Below are positions 7,677-19,400 of a stretch of 64,000 nt of DNA, in pieces. How positions within the stretch are numbered: position 1 is the stretch's first letter; every line of letters starts with the position of its first letter. The translations under genes and the position numbers were made by a program. The notes beneath the pieces are model-generated. The model made no database searches and had not been told where the DNA came from. It saw nothing but the letters and a program-made list of their open reading frames with translations. The stretch spans positions 124,001 through 188,000 of the forward strand of contig CAJUSY010000023.1 in the NCBI GenBank assembly GCA_910589545.1, given 5' to 3'. The DNA comes from Peptoniphilaceae bacterium. Lineage in GTDB: Bacteria > Bacillota > Clostridia > Tissierellales > Peptoniphilaceae.

Positions 7677-8189
7677 ATGAAACTAAAAATATCTAACACT
7701 AAACTAATATTTCTAGCAATTCTAACATTTGTGATAGAAACAATAGCGGTATTTGCTACACAAAATATCACAGGAATTAATAGGATTTTAATTATAATTT
7801 CATTCACTTTAATCACGACATTTGCTATAATGGTGAGTTTTATCTTGATACAAGTGCTTCACAATATGATAGTGGATAGGAAAATCGCCGGCGAAATCAG
7901 AAAATACATGCTGGATTACGAACAAAATGGAAATTTGGACAAATTATTTCAAAATTTCAAGAAAATAAAAGACAAACCCAAAACAGATTATGCAAAAAGC
8001 TTGTATTATTTTAACTTGGCGATAGCTTATGTGGAAGATCATCAATTCCAAAAAGCGCGAGAAGTTTTACAGAAATCAACACTACAAAAATACAACCAAT
8101 CATTTAATCAGATTTTTAAAATGCTGTTAAAAGATATCGACAAACATGAAAAAGAATACAACGAAACTCAAAAAACGCCAGAAAATTAA
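7677..8189 (+). CDS. Two-TM protein with TPR-like tail
   Basis: 170 aa. Two membrane segments (residues about 10-30 and 38-63) followed by a helical cytoplasmic tail of about 100 residues. The tail segment YAKSLYYFNLAIAYVEDHQF, plus the following FQKAREVL helix, looks like one TPR-type pair. The frame opens with an ATG at 7665, but that ATG overlaps the GGAGGG ribosome site, so 7677 is the start. No family recognised; TPR-like tails usually bind partner proteins. It is monocistronic, between its own promoter and a terminator. Confidence 0.65.
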   Translation: MKLKISNTKLIFLAILTFVIETIAVFATQNITGINRILIIISFTLITTFAIMVSFILIQVLHNMIVDRKIAGEIRKYMLDYEQNGNLDKLFQNFKKIKDKPKTDYAKSLYYFNLAIAYVEDHQFQKAREVLQKSTLQKYNQSFNQIFKMLLKDIDKHEKEYNETQKTPEN

Positions 8190-8201
8190 TTCTGGCGTCT
8201 T
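8173..8201. terminator. Bidirectional terminator
   Basis: ACGCCAGAA and TTCTGGCGT form a 9-bp stem with T-rich sequence on the plus side and a T-tract on the minus side. It overlaps the 3' end of the 7677 gene and serves the convergent metallopeptidase gene too. Confidence 0.8.
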
Positions 8202-8204
8202 GTT

Positions 8205-9065
8205 TTATTGTATTCTAAGTCCCATTTCAGAGAATGAATCAGCGTGCTCAAAATCGTGGTATTTAAATCCACGTTGGAACCATTCGTTTCTAAGCTTTGA
8301 TGAACCATGAGTGAATTTTTCTGGTTGGACATATCCACGGCCCATTTTTTGAATGTGGTCATCTCCGACACTTTGGACTGCACTTATCGCTTCCTCAATG
8401 TCCCCTTCTTCCAAGTAGCCTTTTTCTTTGATGTAATAACTGAACACTCCTGCAAAATAATCAGCCTGAATTTCCAACGCTACAGAATATTTGTTGGCAT
8501 CAGTTTCATTTAATCTGCGTTGAATATTGTGCACTCTATCCAAAATACCAAGTTCTTTTTGGACGTGGTGGCCAACTTCGTGTGCCAAAACATAAGCCAT
8601 AGCATAATCTCCACCGTCAGCGCCAAGTTTTTGTGTCAACATATTATAAAAAGTTACATCCATGTACACTGTTTTATCCAACGAACAATAAAATGGTCCG
8701 ACATTTTTGTCCGCATTTCCGCATCCTGTTGATACTGCCCCCTCAAAGAAATGAAGTTTTGGTTCTTCGTAAGTTTTATTAATTTCAGAAAATTTTTCAT
8801 TCCACACATCTTCAGTGTCCTTTAATACTACGCTGAGCATTTTTTCGGCTTCTTCAACTTCCTTGCTGCTCGCTTTTTCAGAATTGTTAACTTGTTGTTC
8901 CTGCCTTGTTCTATTTTGATCATTTATAATATCCCTTGGATTTCCTCCAAACAAAGAATACACAATTACAAGCAAAACCAATCCCACGCCTCCGACTTTA
9001 AACGGAGCTCCACCGGATGAACCTCTGCTTACATTTGAACTTCCTTCTCTACCTTGCCATTTCAT
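8205..9065 (-). CDS. YpfJ-family neutral zinc metallopeptidase
   Basis: 286 aa. The short basic/Gly-Ser-rich N-terminus (MKWQGREGSSNVSRG) followed by one membrane segment (VGLVLLVIVYSLF) and the domain with HEVGHH (zinc-binding HExxH) are typical of the YpfJ/KPN_02809 family (Zn_peptidase). The peptidase domain probably faces outside. The substrate of this family is not known to me. The frame extends to 9116, but GGAGGAC lies just before the ATG at 9065. It follows comF by about 50 bp on the same strand. Confidence 0.85.
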   Translation of the reverse strand: MKWQGREGSSNVSRGSSGGAPFKVGGVGLVLLVIVYSLFGGNPRDIINDQNRTRQEQQVNNSEKASSKEVEEAEKMLSVVLKDTEDVWNEKFSEINKTYEEPKLHFFEGAVSTGCGNADKNVGPFYCSLDKTVYMDVTFYNMLTQKLGADGGDYAMAYVLAHEVGHHVQKELGILDRVHNIQRRLNETDANKYSVALEIQADYFAGVFSYYIKEKGYLEEGDIEEAISAVQSVGDDHIQKMGRGYVQPEKFTHGSSKLRNEWFQRGFKYHDFEHADSFSEMGLRIQ

Positions 9066-9118
9066 GATTGTCCTCCAATTATTGTTTAATTTTTTGTTAT
9101 TATTATTTATACCCAATT

Positions 9119-9745
9119 CTAATATTTTTCATTTGTTCTACTAGATACTGCTACAAATTTTAAATCCTCGTAATTTCCATTCAAAGTTCTTTTGATTTCT
9201 CTCAAAGTGTTCTTAGTTGTCACAATATCATCAAGTACCAATATTTTTCTATTTGATAAATCATAATTCACTTCAAATGCGCCTTTTAAGTTTTCAATTC
9301 TTTGAAGTTGTGCCAAATTGTGCTGGATTTTGGTTTCCTTCACCTTTACAATAGCATCGGGCAAATACTCCATATCCAAAATCTTTTCCACTTCCTTAGC
9401 AATCTCGTGAATGTGATCGAATCCTCTTTTTTTAATAGTGGTTTTTGTAGACGGAACTTTTAGTAATGTGTAATCCTGCAAATTTTTTTCTTGTATCTTG
9501 GAAGATATTACATCTGCAAGAAAATACCTCACCACTTCTTTTCTTTTAAGCTTGTAATCGTAGATTAGTTTTTTCGTTAAGCCCTGATGCAACAAAGAAA
9601 AATAGCAATCCGTATCATCAATGTCCCTGTAACCGTCCACAAACATTAATCTTTCATAACAATCTTCGCACAACAAATACTTAAACTGTTCTTTCTCGTG
9701 ACAAATTATGCAACGTTTTTGAAATAATAAACTAAAATTCCTCAT
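9119..9745 (-). CDS. comF: ComF family phosphoribosyltransferase-like protein
   Basis: 208 aa. An N-terminal zinc-finger-like pair (CIICHEK and CEDCYERL) precedes a phosphoribosyltransferase fold whose PRPP-binding motif is ILVLDDIVTTKNTL. ComF proteins are needed for DNA uptake in naturally competent bacteria and occur widely in others. Its start overlaps the end of recD2 (ATG at 9745, or TTG at 9751), so the two are translationally coupled. A link to the ComK-like gene near 42 kb is possible but only inferred. Confidence 0.85.
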   Translation of the reverse strand: MRNFSLLFQKRCIICHEKEQFKYLLCEDCYERLMFVDGYRDIDDTDCYFSLLHQGLTKKLIYDYKLKRKEVVRYFLADVISSKIQEKNLQDYTLLKVPSTKTTIKKRGFDHIHEIAKEVEKILDMEYLPDAIVKVKETKIQHNLAQLQRIENLKGAFEVNYDLSNRKILVLDDIVTTKNTLREIKRTLNGNYEDLKFVAVSSRTNEKY

Positions 9746-11963
9746 CTTCAAACATCTCTCTCATCATATCTTGCTCGTCAGTATCGATGTTACAGTCCAT
9801 GTATTGCTTAATTCTTCTGTCCAATCCAGAATTTCTCTTCATTATTTTATTGTTGGATATCATTTGTCTTAAAATTTTCAAACTTCCAACCAATACCACG
9901 ATTTCTCTGGCTCTAGTTATCGCAGTGTAGAGCAAATTTCTAGTCAAGAGCATGAACGGTGCTTGTGTCAATGGAATTACAACTATAGGAAACTCGCTAC
10001 CTTGTGATTTGTGAATCGTAATCGCATAAGACAACGTCAAACCGTCGCATTCTTTTTTCGTGAAGCTCGCCGTTTTATCATCAAATAAAACATCAATCGT
10101 CTCATCAATCGGATCTACGTATGTAACCCTACCGATATCTCCGTTGAACACACCCATCGCATCGTCGTCAATGAATTCTTTCGTATAATCGTTTTTAATT
10201 TGCATAACTTTGTCGTTCAGTCTGAAAGTCCTATCCGCCTGCTCGATTTCTTCCGTCATCGGAGTTTTTGGATTCAAAACTTCCTGCAATGCAGTGTTTA
10301 ATTCCTTCGTACCGCAGCTGGATTTCTTCATAGGAGTCAGCACAATTATATCGTCAAACTCATCTTTTTTGTAGAAATTAGGAAGCCTTTGCGCACACAA
10401 ATCCAAAATTGTCTTCTTGGCACATACTGGATCATTTTCTTCTATGAAGAAAAAATCCTTCCCTTTTTCGTTCAAAATAGGAAATTCTCCGTTGTTAATC
10501 CTGTGTGCATTCACAATTATATTGGAGTTTTGTGCTTGACGAAAAATCTTCGTCAACTTAATCGTAGTGATTTCTCCAGATTCTATCAAATCGTTGAGTA
10601 CATTTCCCGCTTGCACACTTGGAAGTTGGTCGCAATCTCCCACGAAAACAACTCTCGTATTAGAATCCAAAGCCCTCATCAAACTATCCGCTATGAAAAT
10701 ATCCATCATACTAGCTTCATCGATAATTATCAAGTCGCAATCTATCGGGTCGTCCTCGTCGTGCTCAAAAATCGTCCCATTTTCAACTGGAATATACCCC
10801 AAAATCCTATGAATAGTCTTCGCTTCTTCATTGCAACTTTCAGAAAGCCTCTTCGCCGCACGTCCAGTAGGCGCTGCAAGGATGATTTTTTTATCGTTTT
10901 GTTTAAAAATTTTCGTAATATTGTTGATAATCGTAGTTTTCCCAGTACCAGGCCCACCAGTAATTATCAGCATTTTTTCGGTCAAAGATTTTTTGACAGC
11001 TTCGATTTGTAATTCATCCAAGTGTTCTGATTCAAGATTTGAAAGCTCGTATTCCACATCAAACTCATCTTCTATTTCGCTTTGCAAAATATTGGAAATA
11101 TTCAGGGCGCATCTCATCTCGGATTTTTCGATACTTGGAAGGTAGACTCTTTTCTCATCACCAGTATCATCGATTGCGATAATTCCACTGACAATCAAAG
11201 ATTCCAATGTTTCTTCTCTATTTTTAATTTCAATATCCAGAAGTTTTTCGACTCCTTCTATCAAATCATCTTCCAAAACGTAACAATTTCCATTAGAATT
11301 CGCTTCTTTTTCCATAAAATATTTGAACGCAGCCTTGATTCTAAAAGGCGAATCCGGTTCAATGTCAATTCTCTGAGCGATGATATCAGCAGTCCTAAAC
11401 CCAATCCCTCTGATATCATCAATCAAAGTGTATGGATTTTTCATGATAATTTTCTTCGTATCTTCCTTGTAAAAATCGGAAATAATATTAGCTTGATGAA
11501 GACTCAATCCCAACGATTGTAAATACAAGAAAATCTCAGCGTACTCCTTCTTTTCATCAAGTGATTCCTTGATTTTTTTGTAGTTTTTCTTGCCAATCCC
11601 TTTGACCTCCGTTAACTTGGACGGAGAATTTTTCAAAATCTCTATAGTATTTTCGCCAAATTTCTCGACAATTCTTCTCGCAGTAGTTTCACCAATTCCT
11701 TTAATCAAACCACTTTGAAGGTAGTTGATAATATTGTAAAGGCTAGGTTTGTTGGATCTTTCAACAGAGATTATGTTGTACTGCTCGCCGTATTTTGGAT
11801 CTTGAACTTTATTCGCATCAATATCCAAGAAATCTCCAGGCATAATTTTGAAACTATTGCCCTTGATAATTCTTTCCTCTCCGTCTTTATCCGCAGAAAA
11901 AATCCTGAAACCATTGGACTCATTTTCGAATATTATATTTTTGACAGTCGCACTGAACTTCAT
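9732..11963 (-). CDS. recD2: RecD2-type ATP-dependent DNA helicase
   Basis: 743 aa, the usual length of RecD2 (SF1B 5'-3' helicase found in species where it is not part of RecBCD). The N-terminal extension has helix-hairpin-helix-like segments (SKLTEVKGIGKKNYKKIK). Walker A is GGPGTGKTT, Walker B is LIIIDEASMMD, and the C-terminal UvrD-like motif is LSYAITIHKSQGSEF. It acts in DNA repair and recombination. It lies downstream of the murA terminator with AGGTGAG before its ATG, and comF overlaps its end. Confidence 0.92.
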   Translation of the reverse strand: MKFSATVKNIIFENESNGFRIFSADKDGEERIIKGNSFKIMPGDFLDIDANKVQDPKYGEQYNIISVERSNKPSLYNIINYLQSGLIKGIGETTARRIVEKFGENTIEILKNSPSKLTEVKGIGKKNYKKIKESLDEKKEYAEIFLYLQSLGLSLHQANIISDFYKEDTKKIIMKNPYTLIDDIRGIGFRTADIIAQRIDIEPDSPFRIKAAFKYFMEKEANSNGNCYVLEDDLIEGVEKLLDIEIKNREETLESLIVSGIIAIDDTGDEKRVYLPSIEKSEMRCALNISNILQSEIEDEFDVEYELSNLESEHLDELQIEAVKKSLTEKMLIITGGPGTGKTTIINNITKIFKQNDKKIILAAPTGRAAKRLSESCNEEAKTIHRILGYIPVENGTIFEHDEDDPIDCDLIIIDEASMMDIFIADSLMRALDSNTRVVFVGDCDQLPSVQAGNVLNDLIESGEITTIKLTKIFRQAQNSNIIVNAHRINNGEFPILNEKGKDFFFIEENDPVCAKKTILDLCAQRLPNFYKKDEFDDIIVLTPMKKSSCGTKELNTALQEVLNPKTPMTEEIEQADRTFRLNDKVMQIKNDYTKEFIDDDAMGVFNGDIGRVTYVDPIDETIDVLFDDKTASFTKKECDGLTLSYAITIHKSQGSEFPIVVIPLTQAPFMLLTRNLLYTAITRAREIVVLVGSLKILRQMISNNKIMKRNSGLDRRIKQYMDCNIDTDEQDMMREMFEDEEF

Positions 11964-11975
11964 ACACTCACCTAC

Positions 11976-12012
11976 AAAAAAGAGGGTTGTTTAATTTAGT
12001 AACAATCCCTCG
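11976..12012 (-). terminator. Terminator behind murA
   Basis: CGAGGGATTGTT pairs with AACAACCCTCT across a short loop, followed by TTTTTTG on the minus strand. Confidence 0.8.
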
Positions 12013-12026
12013 TTTCATATAATTTA

Positions 12027-13298
12027 TTAATCTTCGATTTCAATTCTTTCGATATTTGCTCCCAATTTCTGGAATTTGGATACAATATCGTCATATCCTC
12101 TATCAATGTGATAAATATCTGTTACATTTGTCGTACCATCTGCTACAAGTCCTGCCAAAATCAAAGCCGCTCCAGCTCTCAAATCGGTAGATTTTACAGT
12201 GGCACCTTGAAGAGAATCCACCCCTGCAATGCTCGCTTCATTTCCTTCAGTTGCAATAGCAGCGCCCATTTTTTGAAGTTGTTCCACATGCATGAACCTA
12301 TTTTCAAAAACAGTTTCTTCAACACGACTTTGACCCTTGCACACAGTCATCAAAGCCATAAATTGCGCTTGAACATCTGTTGGAAAACCAGGATATGGCA
12401 AAGTCTTAATCTTAGTTCCCTTCAATCTTCCTGTAGATATAACTCTTATAGAATCTTCGTCTTCATCTTCAATAACTTCACATCCAACTTCACGAAGCTT
12501 TGCAATAATCGGCATAATATGAGATGAAATACAATTTTTAACAGTGATATCTCCACGTGTAATCGCACTTGCAACCATAAAAGTCGCAGCCTCAATTCTA
12601 TCTGGAATAATCGTGTGCTTTGCTCCACCTAATTTTTCAACGCCAACAATTCTAATAGTTGAAGTCCCAGCGCCACGAACCTTCGCTCCCAATTTGTTCA
12701 AAAAGCTTGCCAAATCTACGATTTCTGGTTCCTTTGCAGCATTTTCGATAACAGTTTCACCCTTAGCCATCGTCGCTGCCATCATAATATTTTGTGTCGC
12801 ACCAACACTAGGAAAATCCAAATAAATTTCCCCACCAATTAAACCATCCTTAGCAGTAGCTTCGATTTTTTCATCTGTAGATTCAATCTCAGCACTCAAA
12901 GCATTAAATCCTTTTAAATGCAAATCCACAGGTCTCGAACCAATTGCACATCCTCCTGGCAAATACGTCTTCGTTTGACCAAGTCTTGTCAACAAAGGAC
13001 CCATCACCAAAAATGAAGCTCTCATTTTGTTCATCAATTCGTGAGGAGTCACAGAATTATTAACATTGCTACTATCTATCTCAACCTTATTCTTGTCCAA
13101 ATAAGTTACCTTTGATCCCAATTCTTCTAAAACTTTTAAAATAATTGAAACATCCTTCAATTTTGGAACATCTTCTAAAATTATAGGCTCAGTTCCCAGA
13201 AGAGATGCTGCTATAATAGGAAGGGCTGAATTTTTTGCGCCGTCAATCTTGACCTCGCCCTTTAAATTTAAACTTTTTTTTACTTGTATAACTTCCAA
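12027..13298 (-). CDS. murA: UDP-N-acetylglucosamine 1-carboxyvinyltransferase
   Basis: 423 aa. Transfers enolpyruvate from PEP to UDP-GlcNAc, the first committed step of peptidoglycan synthesis, in the cytoplasm. The catalytic cysteine is present in LPGGCAIGSRPVDLH (C117), so the enzyme should be sensitive to fosfomycin. The N-terminal GAKNSALP motif is also present. The frame opens with an ATG at 13310, but that ATG overlaps GGAGG, so the likely start is TTG at 13298 (EVIQVKKSL). Monocistronic, with its own terminator. Confidence 0.93.
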   Translation of the reverse strand: MEVIQVKKSLNLKGEVKIDGAKNSALPIIAASLLGTEPIILEDVPKLKDVSIILKVLEELGSKVTYLDKNKVEIDSSNVNNSVTPHELMNKMRASFLVMGPLLTRLGQTKTYLPGGCAIGSRPVDLHLKGFNALSAEIESTDEKIEATAKDGLIGGEIYLDFPSVGATQNIMMAATMAKGETVIENAAKEPEIVDLASFLNKLGAKVRGAGTSTIRIVGVEKLGGAKHTIIPDRIEAATFMVASAITRGDITVKNCISSHIMPIIAKLREVGCEVIEDEDEDSIRVISTGRLKGTKIKTLPYPGFPTDVQAQFMALMTVCKGQSRVEETVFENRFMHVEQLQKMGAAIATEGNEASIAGVDSLQGATVKSTDLRAGAALILAGLVADGTTNVTDIYHIDRGYDDIVSKFQKLGANIERIEIED

Positions 13299-13406
13299 AA
13301 CAACCTCCATCAGTCATTCTTGTTTTATGTTTATATATAAATTATTATATCATATCAATTTATCGTTGACTAATTTTAAGCCGTTTTTGCAAATATTTTA
13401 CAAAAC

Positions 13407-13434
13407 AAAAAGCCTCCTTGGGTAAGGAAGCCTT
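13407..13434 (-). terminator. Terminator behind the giant surface protein
   Basis: AAGGCTTCCTT-ACCC-AAGGAGGCTT forms a stem of about 10 bp followed by TTTTG on the minus strand. Confidence 0.8.
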
Positions 13435-13446
13435 TAGTTGATTTAT

Positions 13447-16400
13447 TTAGTTTTTGATAATTTTAACAGTATCATCGAATGCTTCTTTTCCTAATTGAGC
13501 ATCATTTGATACGGTAACCTCTTTCAGATTATTCTTTTTGAATGCACCTTCACCTATATTCTTGACATTTAATCCAATGTCCAATTTTTCAATTTTATTA
13601 TTGAAAAATGCTGCATCTTCAATAGTTTTTACTGTAGATGGTATTTTAACATTTACTAAGTGATTTACATACAAACTTCCTTGCCCAATAGTTTCTAATC
13701 CTTCTGGTAATTCTACTTTTTCCAGGAAATTTTGAGCAAATGATTGCGCCGCCAATTTCTTTGTATTCTTAGGAATTACTACAGATTTTAAATTATTGTT
13801 TTGGAATGATTGGACTCCAATATCTGTGTCTTCAGCAAATTTTACTTCATTTAATCCGCATGTATAAAAAGCTTGGAACAAAATTTTTGTTGCTCCTTTG
13901 AACTCTGCTTTTTCAATAGGATTTTGTATAAAAGCTTGTTTTCCGATAACTTCAACATTTTCCGGAACTAATAATTCTTTAATTCTACAGTAACCAAAAG
14001 CACCATCACCTATTTTTTTCAAATTCTTAGATATATTCAAGGTTTCAATTTGATTTCCATAAAAAGCCCCTGTTTCAATTTCAGTTACTGATTCTGGAAT
14101 TTTAATTTCTGTCAAAAAGTTACCTGAGAATGAACCATCTTTGATACTTTGTAACCCTTCAGGTAAATCAACATTTTGCAATTTGTTGTTCATAAAACAT
14201 TCGCTACCAATATATTCGATTCTTCCTTCTAATTTTACGCTTGACAGGTTATTATTTCTGAATGCTCCATCTTCAAGTCTTGTTATATTCTTAGGAATTG
14301 TTATATTTTCAATTTTATTATCAGAAAAAGCTTCTTTCCCTAATTTCTTCAATGATTGAGGTAACACTACTTCTTTGATTAAGTTATTCTTGAATGCAGA
14401 TTCATCAATAGTTTCAACCCCTTCAGGAATTGTTAACTTCATAATTCCTCTATCTTGAAATGCCCCAACTTTAATTTTTTTTATTCCAAAATAATCTTCA
14501 AATCCGCCAATTGCTTTTACATCGACGCCACCAATTTGTCTAGGAATTTTTACAACCAAATCACTGCCTACATATTCAGTAATAGTTTGTGTTTTCTTAT
14601 CAAATACAAAGTCTTTTTCTTCTGAAACTTCTTTTTCTGGTTTTTTAGGGAGATTAGTTTCGACACTTGAATCGAATGCCAATGGATGAACATCACAATC
14701 CTTAGCTAGTTCTACTTTTTTGATGTTATTATCTGCAAATGCTAACATATCTATTTTCTTTACAGAATCAGCAAACTTCACATCTGTTAACTCATTACTC
14801 TTAAAAGCTTTTGTTTCTATTTCTATGACCGTATTTGGTATAACAATATTATTAAGTATATTGTTTTCTAGCAAACTTTCTGGGATCTTAGTAATACTCT
14901 TCGGAATCTTAAATTCTTTTATTTTATTATCTTCGAACGCTGCTTTACCTAAGTTTTTTATGTTTTCCGGTAATGTTACTTTAATTAGCCCTGCAGATTT
15001 AAATGCACCATTTCCTAATTCTTCTACTGAATCTGGAATAGAAACTTTTCCCAAGTTATTGTTGTAAAATGCTAAATCCCCAATAGAAATAACAGTATTT
15101 GGAATTTTAATACTATTCAACCCTTTATAATAAAATGCATAATCATCAATATGCTTTACTTCTACTCCATTAATTTTTTCTGGAATTATTACATCTTTTC
15201 TCGCATACGGCTTGTAGTCAGTAATAGTTCCTGTTGTAGCATCAAAATCAAAATCTTGTGCTGCATTTGGTTTGGTAGGTTTTTGTGTGTACTTTACTTC
15301 GATTGTAGTACACTTGTCCAAGTAGAAATCATATGTGTTGTTCAACAGTTGATTAAGCAAGTCTTTACCATTTACCAAGAATTCACTTACTGATTTGTCT
15401 TCATCAGGGTCTACAGTAATTCTAATTTTTGTTCCTGGCTTGATTTGATTACTTGGTTCAACACTGGATTTTATATTTTCACCCTTTAAAATAAGTTCAC
15501 ATCTTTTTTCATAAGTTGCTTCTATTTTAGTATCTTCATTCATGACAAAAGTATACTTGTTGTCCTTAACCTTTGCTACCTCATCCTTGCCATTAACTAA
15601 TAATTTTGTTATAAAATGCTTCTCTTCAGGTTTGAAAGTTAAGGTTACTTCCTCGCCTTTTTTTGTTTTATCACCTTCATGATTAGTAGAAATATTATCT
15701 CCAACTAATGTTAATTTGTATTCTGTTTTTGGCTTTTCCACTTTTATTGGTTCATAGTAAACTATAGTATATTCAGGATTGTCGCCAATTTTATTAACTC
15801 CTAATAAAGTTTGAAGATTTCTGTAGTCTCTATAGTCTACGCCTAATATATCTATTTCTTTTCCATCTGATTTACGAACAATTTTGATAGGTTCATAATG
15901 TTCGATTGCATCTGGATATATTCCTGCTGCACATTCTTCAAAGAAACTGTATGATTTTTTTGTTGTAGATTCTTTAATTTTATTGCCATCTTCATCGACG
16001 TAATTTAACTTCAACGTTGTTTCTTGGTTTTCCAAATCGAATTTACCATCATTAGTTTTTCCAGAAGCTAAAATTTTTGCACGAACTACGACATTTTCAT
16101 CGTAGTTTTTGCCATCAACTGCAATTTTGTATGTGAATGTGTGATCTCCAATCAAATTTCCCGGTCCAATTATTTCCATGGTTTGATAATTTCCATCGCC
16201 ATCAATTCCAATCAATGCTGGAACTACCATTTTAAACGCTGCAGCTCCTAATGATGGTTGGTTTACGATGTACCATTCAACTCCTCTTTCGTCAAAAATT
16301 CTAACTCTAGTTTTCTTAGCTTCTAAGTTTGTTCCATAAACGTGAGTAAATGTCTTCTTGGATTCTTGAATTGTCGGTGTCACTCCGTAAGTTATATCGG

Positions 16401-19400
16401 GAACTTTTCCAGCTTCTGTAGAAGTTGATCCATAAGTTTGAATTTTCATAAATGCAAGTGTAGCTGCATTTTCATCCACACCATCTGCTAATAATGAAAT
16501 AACTGTAGCATTTGCTCTGGATCTTGGATTATTTCCAGGTAATCTTTCGAATTTTCCATTCGTTTCTGGCCTATACAAAACTTCGTATGAAACTGTTCTG
16601 TCAGTTTTGTTTTCTGGAAGTTCAAATGTTATAGTTTGTTCATTATCTTTTCCAGAAATTGTTCCTTGAATTTCAGGTTGTTTTCCTTTTCTTACTGTTT
16701 CAGAGGTTTCAGTTGCAAGTTTTGTTTGCATAACCGCCTTTACTTTTGCGTTTTCAGATAAATTCAATCCGTTTACTTTTATAGTCACTTTTCTATTGTT
16801 ATTAGTGATTATTTTGTTGCCTTCGATAGTGGCTTGACGAACGATTGGCTTTCCGATGTTTATAAAATAGTTTACATCTTTGTTCAAGTTTTCAATGCCT
16901 TTGCCTCTAAATACACCTTGATTTATTTTGATTTTAGCTTTTTTAGTACCTAGACCTTCTACATCTAGTGGTTTTTCAAGTATTATTACGAATTTTTTAT
17001 CTGATAATTCAACAGTATCTCCATTTGTCAATCTTTCGTAATTTCCGTCAGAATCTTTATCAATACTAATCCCAGCTTTTAAGCTTCCATCAAATATTTG
17101 TTCAATTTCTTCATCAAAACCAACTTCGATTATCTTGCCGTCTTTTGATGCATGTGCATAACTTGGAAGAATTTGTTCATAAGAAGCTATGTCTTCAGTA
17201 TATTTTACTCTGAAATATCCTTCATAAGATTTGGAAGGGTCTGTATTATCTCTTACCAAGATTTTGTATACATCTTCTTCATTGCCTTTTGTTAAAATCG
17301 GATTATCTGCAACAATTTGCACGAATTTTCCTGAATTTTCAAACGTTGATCTTATACTATCGTCTTTTACAAATTTTCCGTTTTCAAGTCTATAGAATGA
17401 AACCCTCAAATTATTCGGATTTACATTCTCACCGATTATATTAGCTTTTAACTTTTCTTGTTCATTTTTTAGAATTGGTGTAAGAACATTGATTTTTTCA
17501 ATAGTTGATTTTGTGTTTTCACCCGCCTTTTGTTTCAATTCTACTGATTTTTCGTAGAATTTATTGTGTGACCCAGTTGAAGTAGCATAAATTTTGTAAG
17601 TTTTTTCTGTAGGTTCTTCATTTTTAGGTGCTTCAAATTCCAAAGTTCTGCTTGCACGAGTTCCACTAACAGAAACTTGTGGGAAAGTTTCCTTTCCTTT
17701 ATCATCAACTAATTTAACCACGAATTTATCATCGGAAACATTTTTGAATTTACCCATTACAGTTAGAGTAACTTTTCCTCCCATTGCCTCCAATGGTTCT
17801 GTAGTTCCTAATACCATATTCATTATTCCTTCTGGAATTTGTTCTTCTATATCTGATTTTTCTTGAGTTATTTTTACAGTTTCATTTGCAAAATCTGTTT
17901 TAGAACCTGTTGATGACACGTAAACTGTGTATTCTTTTTCTTTAGTTGTCGTGTTTTTTGGAATTTCAAATGAAACAGTTCTCTTAGTCTTGTTTACATC
18001 ACCTGATACATTTACTTTAGGGAATGTTTCACTTCCATCGTTATCAACAAGTTTTACTACGAATTTATCATTTGTAATTCCACTCAAAATACCCATTACT
18101 TCAACTGTAGCAGTAGAAGAATCCTTTGATACTTTTTCTGGTGTGCTCAATCTTAGCATTTGGATATTTTCCTTTAAAACTTCTTTATCCTTTGTTGTGA
18201 TATTCAAAATACAGTCGCTTTCTGGCATTGTGAATTGATAAGAATCTCCAACTTTCTTGAAATTAACTTTCACAGGATCACCATTTTCAGCAAGACCCCC
18301 TACATAAAATATAGTGATTTCTTTTCCAGGCATTGTTTTCACTACGACAGTGTCGCCTTTTTTGGCTTGTGTTTTTTCTTCGCCATTTACTGTTATTACA
18401 ATATCCTTGTTGCTAGAATTAATCTTGTAAGTTTTCGCTGCTTCATCTTGTGTTCCTGAAGCTTTTTCTTGTGTCAAAGTAAATTCAGCTTTCTTGAAGT
18501 TTTCTTTCTTTCCAGTTGATGACACAAAAATTTCGTAAGTCTTTTCCTTATCATTAGTATTTTCTGGGACTTTAATATTGATAACTCTGAAAGCTTTTGA
18601 TGTATCACCTGTAACTTCAATTTCAGGATAAGTTTCTTTTCCTTCTTCGTCCACCAATTTCACAATAAATTTGTCACTTGGAATGTTGTTGATTTGCCCT
18701 GCAACTCTAATCTTGGCAATAGAATCTTTTGCTGAAAGTTTGCCACTTGTATTGTCTTGAATCATTGCTATTTTTTCTTCAATAGGTATTTCAGGTGTTG
18801 GCTTTTCTTCTGGTTTCTTCACTTGTAATTTTACATCGTTTAAGTTCCATCCGTAAGCTTCTGCAAATACAACTTTCAAATTAACATTCACAGTTTTCCC
18901 GTCATTTGCTTTCAAAAATTCATCAGTAACTTCTAGATTAATCTTATCGTTTTTTACATCAAAAGTCGCTTTTACTCCTTCAACATTAGTTGTTACATTT
19001 AAAATCTCAGAAACATCTCCCATTTCAAAAGCCTTGCCAAATTCATTAAATAAATTTCCAAGCCCTTTGTATTCAGGCACAAATGAAACTTTGTTTTTGT
19101 CAACTGTAACTGATTGTTTTTGTTCTACATTTTGCCCGTGGAATCCTATACTTTCTTCTCCTTCTTGTTGTTTCATATATCTTGGTAAAATATAATCAGC
19201 TAATTTCGAATAATCCTTGATTTTATTATCAGAAAAATCTAAGTGATTTATCTTTTCCATTCCAAGTAATATGTCGACATTTTCAATTTTATTTGCCGAT
19301 ACGTCAAAGAATGTCAACTTAGTTAAGTTCTTTAGAGAAGAAATATCTGTAATTCCATCGTAGTTTATTCTCTTTTCTCCTTCTTTACGAACCTTTACAT

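Noticed and set aside
10389..11012. 207-codon plus-strand frame
   Set aside because: Antisense shadow of recD2.
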